From JAEZBP01 sp963832725 (GTDB taxonomy: Bacteria > Myxococcota_A > Polyangia > Polyangiales > Sandaracinaceae): DNA of 64,000 bases. The position numbers and the translations under genes were made by a program. This document shows, piece by piece, positions 22,501 through 32,645 of this stretch. The stretch lies in NCBI GenBank assembly GCA_963832725.1, contig CAWHVG010000007.1, positions 1-64,000 of the forward strand. Direction: 5' to 3'. Positions within the stretch are counted from its first letter, which is position 1, and every line of letters starts with the position of its first letter. A model generated the notes under the pieces. The model ran no database searches. It was not told the origin of the DNA and saw nothing but the letters and a program-made list of their open reading frames with translations.

Positions 22501-23341
22501 CAGCTCCTCGCCCGAGAGGGACTGGAAATCCGAGATGGGCTGCAGAATCCGAGATGGACTCCAAATCGAGCTCCTCGGTGCCCTGCGTCGGGGGACGGCC
22601 GGCGGGGCGCTCGACCGAGGTCGCCCGCTCGCGGCCGAGGGAAGGCGGCGCAATCGGCGACGCGGACGGATATCCGGCCAGGGTCGGCTTGCGGGATCGC
22701 ACCCGCGGACCTCCCCCCACGTTGCCGGGTCGGCCGGGGTTGGTCGCCTGCGGCGTCAGCGGCGACGCGTTGCTCGGCTTGCTCGGGCTCGTGGTCAGCG
22801 CCGACAGGGCCCGGGCGGCCGGCGAGGATCCAGGCGCCGCTCGCTGCGGCCCCGTCGCGTCCGCCTCCGGCAGGCGCCCGGGGACCGGCGTCGTCTCTTC
22901 CACCCAACCGGGCGACCTCATCTCGATGGTCGGCGGCGCCTCGTCGCTGAACCAGCGCTCGATGGTGCTCGACACCGGCGCGTTCTCGTCGTCGGCCTCT
23001 CCGAGCAGCTCGCGCGCGATCTCGTCGTTCGGGTCCAGCTCGAGCGCGCGGCGCAATGCCTCGGTGGCCTGGTTGGGGCGCCCGTCGCGGAGGTAGGCCT
23101 CGCCCAGCACGCGGTGGATCTCCGCCCGCTTCGGGTTCTTGCGGGCGAGCGCCATCATCTCGACGCGGACCTCGTCGTAGCGCTCCAGCGCGAGCAGCGC
23201 CTCACCGAGGAGCAGCCGCACGTCGAACTCGTCGGGCTGGGAGAGCAGCGCGCGCCGGCACGCGCGCACCGCCTCCTGGTAGCGACGCTCCGCGATCAGG
23301 AGCTTCGCCTTCTCGGTCAGCTCCTGACTAGCTGCGCCCAT
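19559..23341 (-). CDS. Large TPR-repeat protein with single transmembrane helix, frame interrupted
   Basis: About 1259 residues after correction. N-terminal TPRs (ELTEKAKLLIAERRYQEAVRACRRALLSQPDEFDVRLLLGEALLALERYDEV, RRALELDPNDEIARELLGEA). A Pro/Ser-rich linker follows, with four DFEGP(E/D)PST(D/E)VLPP repeats and SAPPPAR repeats. One transmembrane helix (LVPVALGAAAALLVLIGVVWGISAW), then a long C-terminal array of TPRs. Three frame changes at 22545, 20715 and 19734 are each removed by turning GAATC into GATC, and three extra bases account exactly for the 3783-nt span. It is likely an inner-membrane scaffold. The C-terminal array resembles adventurous-gliding/TPR proteins of myxobacteria only in general terms. 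Confidence 0.75.
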
Positions 23342-23514
23342 GTCGTCCCAGCACCCGAATCACGTGTGATCCCGCTCGAGCTCGGAGGGCCACCGCCGGG
23401 GCGGGCGCCTCTGCGTCGTCGGAGAGCCGGCGGCGCCGACCCGGGCGCTAGGGTAGTCGGGAACGGGTCGGCTCGGAAAGAATCCCTTCGCCGCCGACCA
23501 CGAGGGGAGCCGCC

Positions 23515-25650
23515 TCAGCTCGGGCGGGGCCGCCGCTCGCGGCGGAGCGTGGCGATCTGCGACCCCAAGCGAGTCGCTTCGTCCGGGTCGAGGGTCTCGC
23601 CTCCGTAGCGCGCGTCCAGGTAGCGGCGCGTGACCTCGCGGACCAGGTCAATCTGCACGAAATCGGCACGCTCGAGCGCCTCCACGTGCTCGAGCGGGGT
23701 GCGCTCCTTCGGCCTGGGATGACCGAGACGGGCCAAGGCGGCATCGAGCGCGCGATAGAGCGCGATGGCGTCTTCGGCGGGCCCCGCCGCCCGCCGGAAC
23801 CGCCGGCGCCACACGAACACGGCCCCGCCGACCAATGCGAGCAACGCCACGAGAGGCCGAATCCAGCCACGCGAGCGCTCGCTCGAGACGGAGGCGGCCG
23901 CTCCGATCCCGCGCTCGGTCGGCGCGTCCGAGGCGCCGAAGAGCCGGCGCAGCCCCCGGAAGAGCGAGACCTGCCGGTGCAGATCGTAGCCCACCACATC
24001 GTGGGCCCAGCGCGTCCGCACGGCGTCGACCATCTCGCGCGCGCGGCGCAGCCAGCCGTGGTCGACCGCGATCGCGTCGCGCGCCGGCGGCGTGGGATCG
24101 ACCGTGACCCATCCGGCGTCCGGCAGGAACACCTCCACCCAGCTGTGCGCGTCGCCCTGGCTGAGCGCGTAGTACCCGCCGTAGGGGTTGAGCTGCCCGC
24201 CGAGGAACCCCGTCACGTTGCGCGTCGGGATCCCCAGCGTGCGCGCCATGATCGCGAGCGCGGTCGAGAAGTACTCGCAGTGCCCGCGCTTGGCGCCCAG
24301 AAGAAACACCTCGAGCGGGACGCGCTCACCGACCTCGGGCATCTGGAGCGAGTAGGTGTACTCGCCCGAGTCCCGCAGTCGGGCCAGCAGCATGTGAACG
24401 CGCTCCTCGTCGTCGTGGGCGCCTCGCGTCCACTCCCGCGCCAGCGCGGCGACGCGCGCGTGGCCCTGTGGCACCTCCAGATCGCGCCGCAACGTGTCCG
24501 GATCCGGCGGAGCACGATCGCGGTCGCGTGGGCGATCGGAGGTCCACGCCGTGTAGCGCAGGCCGAGCCCGTCGGCGTCGGCGTAGCGGATGTCGACGCC
24601 GGGCGAGTAGAGGATCTCGCGGCCCACCTCCAGCCCGCCGGTCACGCGCGGCGGGATCTCGAGTCCGACCGTGTGCGGCGGCGTGAACACCACCGGCTCG
24701 TCCAGCCCGTCGAGCACCACCTGCCACGGTCGGTCGCGGGTGCGGTTCGGGAGCCGACGCGGCAACGCGTAGTCGTTGTCGAGGCGCCCCACACCGCGCG
24801 GGCGCAGCTCGAGACCGCGCGTCCAGCGGCGACCGTCGTAGTGATCGAAGCTGGTCCCGCGCATCCGGATGGACATCCGGTCCGGCGGTTGCGGCGGGAG
24901 ATCCGGCGGCGTCACCCGCAGCACTACCGTCGGGTCGGTTCGGATCAGACCGAAGTCGCCGAGCTCCACGTCGGCGCCGAATCCGCTGATGCGCTGTCCG
25001 GTGCCCTGCCCGAACGAGAGAAAACCGAGGCCCACCCGCGGAAACGCGACGAAGAGGAGGCCGGTCATCGCGAAGAGCGGGACCGAGAGCGCCGCCGTGC
25101 CGGCCAGGAAGCCCGGTCCGACCACCCGCTTGGAGGCCAACACCCGCTCCACCGAGCGCTCGCGATCCGCCTGCGAGCCCAGCTGCCCTTCGATCTCGGC
25201 CCGCAGGTGGCTGAGCGCGAGCATCCAGGGCGCCACCACCACGAACCCGACGAACGCCAGCCCGTACGTGATCTCCGTCGAGAGCACGGTGGCGGCGATG
25301 AGGTGCAGAAGCGCCAAGGCGGCGATCTGCTGGTGCTCCCGCGCGCCGCGACGGTTCATCAGGCGCGAGACCTGGAGCGCGGCGGCGACCTCCAGGGCCA
25401 GCGGCAAGAGCGGCGCGCCCAGCAGCCCGCGCAGCACCTCCAGCGCCACGAACGCCAGGGCGGCCACGGTCCAGCCGCGGATCCAACGCGGATCGCGGAC
25501 GAGCTTCCCCTCCGCGAAGAAGCTCGCGACGTAGCCGACGCCGATAAGCGCTTCCGCCGGCCACGTGAGCTCGGAGCCCATGAAGAGCGCGGCCAAGCCC
25601 AGCCCGGCGATGAGATAGGTGACCAGCTTGTGCAGCCCGCCGAAGGTCAC
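23515..25650 (-). CDS. tgpA: DUF3488/transglutaminase-like membrane protein (TgpA-like)
   Basis: 711 residues. The GTG start at 25650 overlaps the DUF58 stop (GTGA). Five or six N-terminal transmembrane helices occupy about 1-210. A periplasmic transglutaminase-like domain follows with the Cys-His-Asp triad: KRGHCEYFSTALAIMARTLGIPTRNVTGF (Cys), QGDAHSWVEVFLP (His) and WVTVDPTPP (Asp). A C-terminal transmembrane helix (WIRPLVALLALVGGAVFVW) precedes a helical cytoplasmic tail (DUF4129-like). Such proteins always travel with MoxR and DUF58 partners, as here, and are thought to act on cell-envelope proteins. The frame is intact. Confidence 0.9.
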   Translation of the reverse strand: MTFGGLHKLVTYLIAGLGLAALFMGSELTWPAEALIGVGYVASFFAEGKLVRDPRWIRGWTVAALAFVALEVLRGLLGAPLLPLALEVAAALQVSRLMNRRGAREHQQIAALALLHLIAATVLSTEITYGLAFVGFVVVAPWMLALSHLRAEIEGQLGSQADRERSVERVLASKRVVGPGFLAGTAALSVPLFAMTGLLFVAFPRVGLGFLSFGQGTGQRISGFGADVELGDFGLIRTDPTVVLRVTPPDLPPQPPDRMSIRMRGTSFDHYDGRRWTRGLELRPRGVGRLDNDYALPRRLPNRTRDRPWQVVLDGLDEPVVFTPPHTVGLEIPPRVTGGLEVGREILYSPGVDIRYADADGLGLRYTAWTSDRPRDRDRAPPDPDTLRRDLEVPQGHARVAALAREWTRGAHDDEERVHMLLARLRDSGEYTYSLQMPEVGERVPLEVFLLGAKRGHCEYFSTALAIMARTLGIPTRNVTGFLGGQLNPYGGYYALSQGDAHSWVEVFLPDAGWVTVDPTPPARDAIAVDHGWLRRAREMVDAVRTRWAHDVVGYDLHRQVSLFRGLRRLFGASDAPTERGIGAAASVSSERSRGWIRPLVALLALVGGAVFVWRRRFRRAAGPAEDAIALYRALDAALARLGHPRPKERTPLEHVEALERADFVQIDLVREVTRRYLDARYGGETLDPDEATRLGSQIATLRRERRPRPS

Positions 25651-26646
25651 GCGGCCCCTCGCTCCGTGCCGAAGCGGCGCACGTCGCCCTTGGCCGGCGC
25701 CGGCAAGGGCGGCGCGTCGTCCCCGGCCGGCTCGAGCAGCGCGAGAAAGCGCCAGAGCGGAATCCGGCGGCTGACCCGGCAAGACCAACCGAGAGCTCCC
25801 CGTGCGCGACACCGCTTCCACGGCCAACCCCTCGTCCAGCGCGCGCGCGGCGGTGGCGGCCGCGCTGGAGATCGCGTGCTCGAAGCGCGCCTCCCACGCC
25901 CGATCGTCGGCGCGACGCTCGTCGACGAGCAGCGTCAGCCGCTTGGACGCGTCGCGCAGGCGCTCGCGCACGACCACACGGCCGAGCGAAGCGGTACGCC
26001 GCCAGTGGATCGAGCGCGCCTCGTCTCCGTCGCGATACTCGCGCAGGTCGGAGGGCTCGTTGCCGTGACCGCGGCGCGGCGTCGGGACGTCCGGTCCGCG
26101 CTGGCTCAGCCCCGAGACCGGTCGAGCGACGGGCGCGAGCGCCGGATAGACGACCAGCTCGTCCTCCAGCGCGAGCCGGCGCGTCTTCTCGAAGAGACCG
26201 AAGGGATAGCGCGTGCGGACGCGAACCTCGGCGAAGCGGAGCACGCCGCGGCGCCCCGGCGTGCGGCGGTAGGAAGCCGACTGGGTCTCCCCGGCGCCCA
26301 CCTTCAGGAAATAACAGCGCCGATCGCTCGGCTCGCCGGGCGCGACGTCCTCGACCTCGATGGAGTAGCTCGGGAAGCGACGCTTCTCGTTGTGCACCGA
26401 GAGCTCGACAAGGGATGGCGAGCCGGCGAACGCCCGCCGCGGGAGGCGGCGCTGGACCGAGACGTGACGCAGCACCAACTCGCTGAGCACACCGCTCAGC
26501 ACGATCAGGCTGAGCAGCATCCCGAGCACGAGATAGAGCAGGTTGTTCCCCGTGTTGACCGCCGCCGCGCCGACGCCGAGCGTCACCAGCACGAACACCC
26601 GACCCTCGCGCGTGAAGCGGAGCTGGCGCGCGTAGCGACGGGCCAT
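25647..26646 (-). CDS. DUF58 domain protein, frame interrupted
   Basis: Two N-terminal transmembrane helices (RVFVLVTLGVGAAAVNTGNNLLYLVLGMLLSLIVLSGVLSELVL) are followed by the DUF58/von Willebrand-like core (RGHGNEPSDLREYRDGDEARSIHWRRTASLGRVVVRE, the family hallmark). The last part is in a second frame. Changing GAATC at 25760-25764 to GATC gives ...GQPPDPLWRFLALLEPAGDD..., the expected C-terminus. Length is 332 residues. I chose ATG at 26646, although a GTG at 26664 overlaps the MoxR stop. It is the middle gene of the MoxR-DUF58-transglutaminase operon, which probably works as a chaperone and adaptor module at the membrane. Confidence 0.85.
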
Positions 26647-26660
26647 GGACGATCCCGCGT

Positions 26661-27612
26661 TCACACCGGCACGGCGATGGACGAGACGAGATCGCGGATG
26701 ACCCGCTCCGCGTCCGCGCGGTCCGCCGAGCCGTCGGGCGCGTGCGCCACCCGAACACGGTGAGCGAGCGTGGCGACGGCAACCGCCTTCACGTCGTCGG
26801 GGGTCGCGTAGGCGCGGCCGGCGAGCAGCGCGTGTGCGCGGGCCGCACGTTCGAGCGAGAGCGCGGCGCGGGTGGACGCGCCGAGCGACAAGAGCGGCGT
26901 CTCCCGCGTCGCGAGCACCAGCTCGTGGACATAGTCGAGGAGCGGATCTTCCGTGCGCACCGAGTCCACCGCCTCCTGCGCGCCGAGGATCGCCTCCCTC
27001 GTCGCCACCGCCTCGATCGTCTCCAGCGGATCGGCCCCGCGACGGCGTGCCAACACCGCGCGCTCCACCTCCCGCGATGGATAGCCGAGCCGGAGGCGCA
27101 TCGTGAAGCGGTCGAGCTGCGACTCCGGGAGCGGATACGTCCCGTAGAACTCCTCCGGGTTCTGGGTCGCCACCACGAAGAAGGGCGCCTCCAGCACGTG
27201 CGTCTCGCCATCGATTCGACACCCGGCGCTCGCCCATCGCCTCGAGCAGCGCCGACTGCGTCTTGGGCGTCGTCCGGTTGATTTCGTCCGCCAAGAGGAC
27301 GTGCGTGAAGATTGGCCCGGCCGGAACGAGAAGCGGCTCGTCTCCCGATTCGAAGATTGACCCCCCGAGCACGTCGGCCGGCATCAGATCGGAGGTGAAC
27401 TGCAGCCGCCGAAACGACACGCCGATGGACCTGGCCAGCGCGCGCGCCAGCGTCGTCTTCCCGACGCCGGGCACGTCCTCCACCAACAGGTGACCTCCGG
27501 CGAGGAGCGTCACCACGGCGAGCTCCACCTCGGCGCGCTTCCCCTCGAGGACCCGGCAGACGTTCTCGACGATTCCGCTCGCCACCCGAGTGGCATCCGA
27601 CGATGCGCTCAC
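26661..27612 (-). CDS. MoxR-family AAA+ ATPase, frame interrupted
   Basis: About 316 residues. Walker A EDVPGVGKTTLA (about 45-56), pore or substrate region FRRLQFTSDLMPADVLGGS, Walker B HVLLADEINRT with TPKTQSALLEAMGE (sensor helix), then FFVVATQNPEEFYGTYPLPESQLDRF (sensor 1 and arginine finger region) and the C-terminal lid. The two halves are in different frames. Deleting one base from GATTC at 27213-27217 gives ...ERRVSIDGETHVLEAPF..., the normal MoxR sequence. First gene of the operon with DUF58 and the transglutaminase. MoxR proteins act as chaperones for VWA/DUF58 partners. Confidence 0.88.
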
Positions 27613-27711
27613 TGACCTCGAACTTAGGGTCCGCGGTGGTCGGTGGCCAGCCGTTCCAGCGCGTCTCCGTGCCGGCGCGACACCACGCGGGAGGCACGGT
27701 TGGGCACAGGC

Positions 27712-29173
27712 TCACTTCGCGGCGTCGGAGACCTCGAGGGGAATGCCCACGCAGAGCACCGTCCCGGCGCCCGGAAAGCTGTCCGCCCAGACCTCTCCGC
27801 CGTGCATGCGGACCAGCCCGCGCGAGAGCGTCAGGGCCATACCGAGCCCGCCGAGACGCCGGCCGGTCGGCACGGTGATTCTCCTGGAACGCCTCGAAGA
27901 TCCGGTCCACGTCCTCCTGCGGGATGGCACCGAGCGCGTCGTGGATCTCCACCCGCAGGTGCCGCTCGGGGCCGGGCGGCCCGTGGGCGATCCGAGCGCG
28001 CAGCCGGATGCTGGTCTTGGAGATCGACGGCGCCGCGTTTCGAAAGAGCGCCACGATGGCCTGCTGGATCCGCTTCTGGTCCACGAACACGGGCGGCAGC
28101 CCCGGCTGCAACTCGGCCTCGATCTCGACCTCGCGCCCTTCGACCAGCGTCCGGGCCACCCGCACCGCTTCCGTCAGGATCTCCACCGAGGGCGTCCAGG
28201 AGCGGGAGAGCTTCAGCTTGCCCGCCTCCAGGCGCGCGAGGTCGAGCACGTCCGTGAGCAAGAGGATCAGCTCCTCGGCGCTCTTGCGGATCACCTCCAC
28301 GCTCTCGCGCGCGCCTTCGCTCAGCTCGCCGTCGAGGCCCTGCTCCAGGACTTGCGAGAACCCCACGATGGAGTTCAACGGGCTCCGCAGCTCGTGGCTC
28401 ATCGACGCCATGAAGCGGGTGCGCAGCTCGCGCGCGTCGGCGATCTGGTCACGCGAGCGGGCGTCACCGGCGACCTCGAGCGCGAGCTGCTCCGCGCGGA
28501 CCGCGAGATCGCGTGCGAGGACCTCGAGCTCCGGGTCGCGAAAGCTTGGCGGCGGGGGACACACCACGGCGTCGGGCCGAACCTCGATGCGATCGACCCA
28601 AGCGGCGAAGCGCTCGACCTCCAGCTTCAGGCCGCGGGCGTGGGTGACCACGAATCCCGCCACCGCGACGGACGCGAGCAGCGAGGCAGCGGCCAGCCAC
28701 GCCGACCCGTGCACGGCGCTGGCCGCGAGCCCCACCGCCAGCACCGGCGAGGCCTGTCCCAGCGCCGCGCGCGCCGTGGTGGCGTCCTCGTCGTCGGGCG
28801 TGATCCACCGCGCCCAGACCCGCTCGACCAGCGGGGCGAGCAGCGCCACCACCGAGAGCGTGGCCAGCGCAGGCCGGTTCGGCCCGAGGACCACGCGCGG
28901 CGCCACCGAGAGCCCGCTGGCGACCAAGGGAATGCTCGCCGCCGCCAGCGAAGGGCTCATCCCGGCGCGCCCCAACCTCTCCCGGACCGCCCACACCGCG
29001 CCGAGCGTCGAGGTCGCCAGCAGGAGCAGCCCCGCGTTGACCACGACGACGCGGATACCGAGCGCGGCGGCGAGCACGACCAGCGCCGCCGTCTGGAGCG
29101 ATGTCAGCGCGAGCCCCGAAGCGAGCGCGCGGACCAAGAGCACACGCGCGCTCGAGCTGCCGCGCTCGCTCAT
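27712..29173 (-). CDS. Membrane histidine kinase A, frame interrupted
   Basis: 486 residues after correction. Five or six N-terminal transmembrane helices (about 10-175), a HisKA dimerisation helix with the phospho-acceptor in FMASMSHELRSPLNSIVGFSQVL (His about 250), and a HATPase domain. The HATPase is atypical: the N box reads IQQAIVALFRNAAPSI, with Asn kept, and the usual DTGxGI motif is replaced by EIHDALGAIPQEDVDRIF. The G2 box, GRRLGGLGMALTLSRGLVRMHGG, lies past a frame change at 27877-27881 (GATTC to GATC gives FEAFQEITVPTGRRLGG). ATG at 29173 overlaps the preceding kinase stop (ATGA). Confidence 0.85.
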
Positions 29174-30117
29174 TCGCCGGGCTCCAGGGGCAGGATCACG
29201 TGGAACGCGCTGCCCTCCCCGAGCTGACTCTCCACCTCGATCCGGCCCTCGTGCCAGTCGACCAGATCGCGGGTGAGCGCCAGGCCCAGCCCGGTCCCGC
29301 CCCGACGCTCCGAGCCGACCTGCACGAACTCGTCGAAGAGCTTCGGCAGCGCGTCGGCCGGGATCCCCGTCCCGGTGTCGCGCACCGTGATGCGGACGCC
29401 CTCCGGGTCGGCGGTCACGGAGAGGGTCACCTCCCCGCGCGAGGTCGCGCGCAGCGCGTTCGTGCCGAGATTGATCAGCACCTGCCGAAGCCGCCGCGCA
29501 TCGCCGAGCGGCCTCGGCGCATCGGCGGCCACGTCCACGTGAATCGCGACGTCCTTCCCCACGGTCTGGCCTTCCAAGAGCCGGGCCACCTCGCGAGTCA
29601 GCATCGCCAGGTCCACCAAGCGCATCGCGAGAGGCGGGGCTCGATCCGGCACCCACTCCTCGAGCACCGCGTCCACCAACTCCGAGAGATAGAGCCCCGC
29701 CTGACGGATGGCGGTCACGTCCTCGCGTTGCTGAGGCGTGAGGGGTCCGTCGATCTCGTCGAGCAGCACCTGCGTGAAGCCGAGGATCGCGTTGAGCGGC
29801 GTCTTCAGCTCGTGCCGGACGGCGGCGACGAACTCCTCCCGAAAGCGTCCGGCCGTCTCGGCGCGCAGCCGCATCTCGTGGCGGGCTCGGGCGGCGGCAC
29901 CGATGCGCCTCTCCAGCGACTCGATGGCATCTGCCGAGCCGTCGGGACTCACGCGGCCGCGGCGAGCGGTCACCAGCACCAACCCGGCGGCGAGCGTCAT
30001 CGCCGCGAGCGCAGCGGCTCGCAGCGGTGGCATCGACTCCACGACCAGCATACCGCCGACGAGCAGGGCACCCGCGACCCAGCTCAGCACCGCGGCTCTG
30101 TGGTTGGCACCGAACAC
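29170..30117 (-). CDS. Membrane histidine kinase B
   Basis: 315 residues. Two N-terminal transmembrane helices (VLSWVAGALLVGGMLVV, LRAAALAAMTLAAGLVLVTA), a linker coiled coil, HisKA with FVAAVRHELKTPLNAILGFTQVLLDE (His about 103), then a complete HATPase: N box LRQVLINLGTNALRAT, G1 VRDTGTGIPADALPKLFDEF, and G2 RRGGTGLGLALTRDLVDWHEGRI. No periplasmic sensor loop of note, so the signal may be intramembrane or cytoplasmic. It is translationally coupled to kinase A, and no response regulator gene lies nearby. Confidence 0.92.
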   Translation of the reverse strand: MFGANHRAAVLSWVAGALLVGGMLVVESMPPLRAAALAAMTLAAGLVLVTARRGRVSPDGSADAIESLERRIGAAARARHEMRLRAETAGRFREEFVAAVRHELKTPLNAILGFTQVLLDEIDGPLTPQQREDVTAIRQAGLYLSELVDAVLEEWVPDRAPPLAMRLVDLAMLTREVARLLEGQTVGKDVAIHVDVAADAPRPLGDARRLRQVLINLGTNALRATSRGEVTLSVTADPEGVRITVRDTGTGIPADALPKLFDEFVQVGSERRGGTGLGLALTRDLVDWHEGRIEVESQLGEGSAFHVILPLEPGE

Positions 30118-30580
30118 GACCCGGACCGGCCCGGAGTGTCGTCCGTCGCGTGTGCGAGTTCCACGACTACTTTTCCGCCCGGTCGCTTCGGGTCGTACGC
30201 GGTTCCGCAGTCAGTCCGGTACCACCTGTCTCGACCCAGGTTGTCCCGTTTCGTCTGGCGGGCTCCGTGTCGTCCGCGGCGGCCCGTCGGGGGCTGCACG
30301 CGGCTCTCGTTGCTGCCGCGACGCACCGAAATCCAAACGACCGGATTTCGGCACGCCGCGGAGGCGACGGGCGCGACTTGCTGCGGCCGACGCGCTGCGT
30401 GCCCCGGTGGTCGTTGGCCCCGTGGCCGAGTCGGTGGTCGTTGGGCCCGTGGCCGAGTCGGGGTGCGTACTTCGGTCCGGTCGTGTGACAGGGTGCCGTC
30501 ACCGCGCGCTCTCGCCTCGCGGGTGATCGTCCGGAGCGCCGTGTCGCCGAGTGGCACGAACCCTAATCCAAGACGGGGGC
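30118..30580. other. Intergenic region with repeats and inverted repeats
   Basis: About 460 nt between divergent genes, no supported coding sequence. It contains a CCGAAATCC...GGATTTCGG inverted repeat (30326-30351, 8-nt loop) and two direct copies of a unit close to gtggtcgttggccccgtggc (about 30409-30465). Promoters for kinase B and the small membrane protein must be here, but no clear consensus boxes stand out. Confidence 0.5.
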
Positions 30581-30961
30581 ATGAGCCACGACATCATCGC
30601 TTGGGTGACCACGGGTGTCATCGCCGCCGCGACTCTCCTCGCCGTGGCGATCGTGGTCTTGTTGGTTCTCCGACGGCCGGTCTCGCGCTGGCTCGCGCTC
30701 GGCGACGGTGTGCTGTGCGTGTCGGCCCTCGGGCTGCACTTCGCGGCGCAGGTCGACGGGGAGATCGGCGCCGCGTTCGCCATCGCCATCCCGTTCGTGG
30801 CGATGGGCGCGATCTCGGGCGTGGTCATGGCCTGGCGGGGGATGCGTCAGGGCGAGCGCCCGAGGACGCTGCTCACCGTCGCCCACGCGGCCAACCTGCT
30901 GCTCGGGCTGATCCTGGTCATCGAGGGCGTGCTGAACGTCTGGGGCCCGAACAGCCCCTGA
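30581..30961 (+). CDS. Small four-helix membrane protein of unknown function
   Basis: 126 residues with about four transmembrane segments: IIAWVTTGVIAAATLLAVAIVVLLVL, LALGDGVLCVSALGLHFAAQ, IGAAFAIAIPFVAMGAISGVVMAW and LLTVAHAANLLLGLILVIEGVLNVW. ATG at 30581 follows an agacgggggc purine stretch that can serve as ribosome binding site. No family is recognised. The next gene converges from the other strand 25 nt away. Confidence 0.75.
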   Translation: MSHDIIAWVTTGVIAAATLLAVAIVVLLVLRRPVSRWLALGDGVLCVSALGLHFAAQVDGEIGAAFAIAIPFVAMGAISGVVMAWRGMRQGERPRTLLTVAHAANLLLGLILVIEGVLNVWGPNSP

Positions 30962-30986
30962 CCTCGACACGCCCGACCACGGCCGG

Positions 30987-31403
30987 TCAGTGGAGTACCT
31001 CGGGCTCGGCGATGTGGATGTAGAAGGGCCGGCGGTGTCCGCAGCGCCGGCAAGCGAGGTGGACGACCCGCAGCAGCCGCCCGCCGATGCGCTCGACGGC
31101 GTGCGCTTCGACGTGGATGCGTTCTCCGCACACCACGCAGGTCTCGGAGGCGGCGCGAGCTTCGACCACGGAGGCGGAGGTCACTTCGACGGGGTTGTCG
31201 GGCGTCGCACCCGGCGCGCGCAACGTCTCCTCGGTGCGATCCGCGATGGCCGCTTCGCGAGCGCGGCGGTCGAGGGCTCGTCGCAGACTCGGACTCAGGC
31301 CGCGCCACAGTTCGCGCACCAAGAGGAGCACCAAGGTCAGGATCACGGCGGCGGTGATCAGGGTCAGGAACGCGCGAGCCACGACCCCCTGGGCATAGCG
31401 CAA
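30987..31403 (-). CDS. Membrane-anchored zinc-ribbon protein
   Basis: 138 residues. One N-terminal transmembrane helix (AFLTLITAAVILTLVLLLVREL), a charged helical segment (SPSLRRALDRRAREAAIADRTEE), and a C-terminal zinc ribbon with two Cys pairs, CVVCGERI and CRRCGHRR, about 30 residues apart. Function is unknown. It is expected to be an inner-membrane protein with the ribbon in the cytoplasm. Confidence 0.75.
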   Translation of the reverse strand: MRYAQGVVARAFLTLITAAVILTLVLLLVRELWRGLSPSLRRALDRRAREAAIADRTEETLRAPGATPDNPVEVTSASVVEARAASETCVVCGERIHVEAHAVERIGGRLLRVVHLACRRCGHRRPFYIHIAEPEVLH

Positions 31404-31484
31404 TGCGCGGCGATTGCCGTGACGCCGGTCCCGTCCTCAGTCCACCCGCCCCTCGACGGTCTCGCCCGGGCACACGCGAGCGCG

Positions 31485-31814
31485 ATGGAGGCCGACCCGA
31501 ATCGATTCACGCCGCTCCACTGCGCGGTCCAGAACGAAGCGCTCGAGCACGTGCGCACGCTGCTGCGCGCCGGCGCCAACGTGAACGCGATCGCGGGGGA
31601 GGGCGTGACTCCGGCCATCGTGCTCGCAGCCACGGCACACGCGTTCGTGTTCGGCAAGCCCTCCAAGTCCACGGTGGCCCGGCACGCGACGCGACTCGCG
31701 ATCATCGATGAGCTCGCCAGCGCCGGGGCGGACTTCGACGCGACGAGCACGCGCTTTCATCCCGGCAAGTCGGCGCGCCAGGTGCTCAGGGAATGCAAGA
31801 TCGCCGTGCCCTGA
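31485..31814 (+). CDS. Short ankyrin-repeat protein
   Basis: 109 residues starting at ATG 31485 (MEADPNRFTPLHCAVQNEALEHVRTLLRAGANVNAIAGEGVTPAIVLAATAHAF...). The TPLHxAVxNxxLExVRxLLxAGAxVNA block is a canonical ankyrin repeat. A second repeat is split by an insertion and ends ATRLAIIDELASAGADFDATSTRFHPGKSARQVL. It is likely a cytoplasmic protein-binding module. Partners cannot be inferred. Confidence 0.8.
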   Translation: MEADPNRFTPLHCAVQNEALEHVRTLLRAGANVNAIAGEGVTPAIVLAATAHAFVFGKPSKSTVARHATRLAIIDELASAGADFDATSTRFHPGKSARQVLRECKIAVP

Positions 31815-31889
31815 TCGAACGGACCGAGGCGCGGGATTGCCGGTGCGATCGACGACCGGATGCAACGCCCCCAGGCCCCGCTCTCCCCG

Positions 31890-32645
31890 TCAGCCGCCTT
31901 GGAAGACCGCGCAGTGGCCGACACTGGTGTCGCAGATGGCCGACGTGCCGTCGGGCGGCGTTTGCGGCCCGCAGGGCGGGCAGTCGGCGACGGGGTTGCA
32001 GACCATCGAGCGGTACTCGGCCTCGTTGGCGTGGTTGATGGCGATGAAGGCCGCTTCGCAGCCGCAGCAGTCGGCGGCGATGAGCTCGCAGTCGGCGTCG
32101 CTCGAGCATGTGCTCAGTGGCGAGGTCCGCATGTCGAGTGCCAGGCAGCTCCCCTCCTGGCAGGTGGCGAAGAGCGAAGGATCCTGCTGCCGGAAGCACG
32201 CCGGGCACCCCGTCTCGCCGCAGACCGACATGCGGTAGCTGCTCTGCGCGTCCTGTGCGACAGCGATCATGTCGTCCGCCGTGGCCGCGCCGCAGGAGCC
32301 GCAGCAGCTCGCCGGGACCACCACGCACTGGGTCGGGCTGGTGCACTCGGCGACCGGGCCAGCGTCGATGCCGGCATCGCGTGCGCCCGCGTCTCCGTCC
32401 ATGACGCAGGGATCCGGGTAGCAGTCGAGGCTCTGACCCGCGGTGCACGTCCACGTTCCACCGACGCAGCTGGCGACGCCGGTGGCGCCAGCCGAACAGC
32501 AGCTGTCGGCTGGGAAGCAGCTCGGCGATGCGCCCGTGCAGTCCGTGGCGCCGTCCACGGAGGCGTCCGCGCGCTGGTGGGAGTCGTTGCAGCCGGCCGT
32601 CATCAGCGTGAAGGCCAACGCGAGGAATGTGCTCTTCTGTGCCAT
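31890..32645 (-). CDS. Cys-rich lipoprotein
   Basis: 251 residues. Signal peptide with lipobox: MAQKSTFLALAFTLMTAGC, so lipidated at Cys19. The mature part has about 30 cysteines arranged in repeats (ECTSPTQCVVVPASCCGSCGAATADDM..., TCSSDADCELIAADCCGCEAAFIAIN), with a DGDAGARDAGIDAGP linker typical of myxobacterial surface lipoproteins. Probably a disulphide-stabilised outer-membrane protein. No enzymatic motif is seen. Confidence 0.8.
   Translation of the reverse strand: MAQKSTFLALAFTLMTAGCNDSHQRADASVDGATDCTGASPSCFPADSCCSAGATGVASCVGGTWTCTAGQSLDCYPDPCVMDGDAGARDAGIDAGPVAECTSPTQCVVVPASCCGSCGAATADDMIAVAQDAQSSYRMSVCGETGCPACFRQQDPSLFATCQEGSCLALDMRTSPLSTCSSDADCELIAADCCGCEAAFIAINHANEAEYRSMVCNPVADCPPCGPQTPPDGTSAICDTSVGHCAVFQGG

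Noticed and set aside
23686..26763. Open frame of about 1025 codons on the plus strand
   Set aside because: Antisense to the transglutaminase/DUF58 operon; arginine-rich without domains.
30118..30580. Third copy of the two-hairpin element
   Set aside because: Some shared words (ccggtacc, cgtttcgtctgg) occur, but the stems and order do not align with copies A and B.
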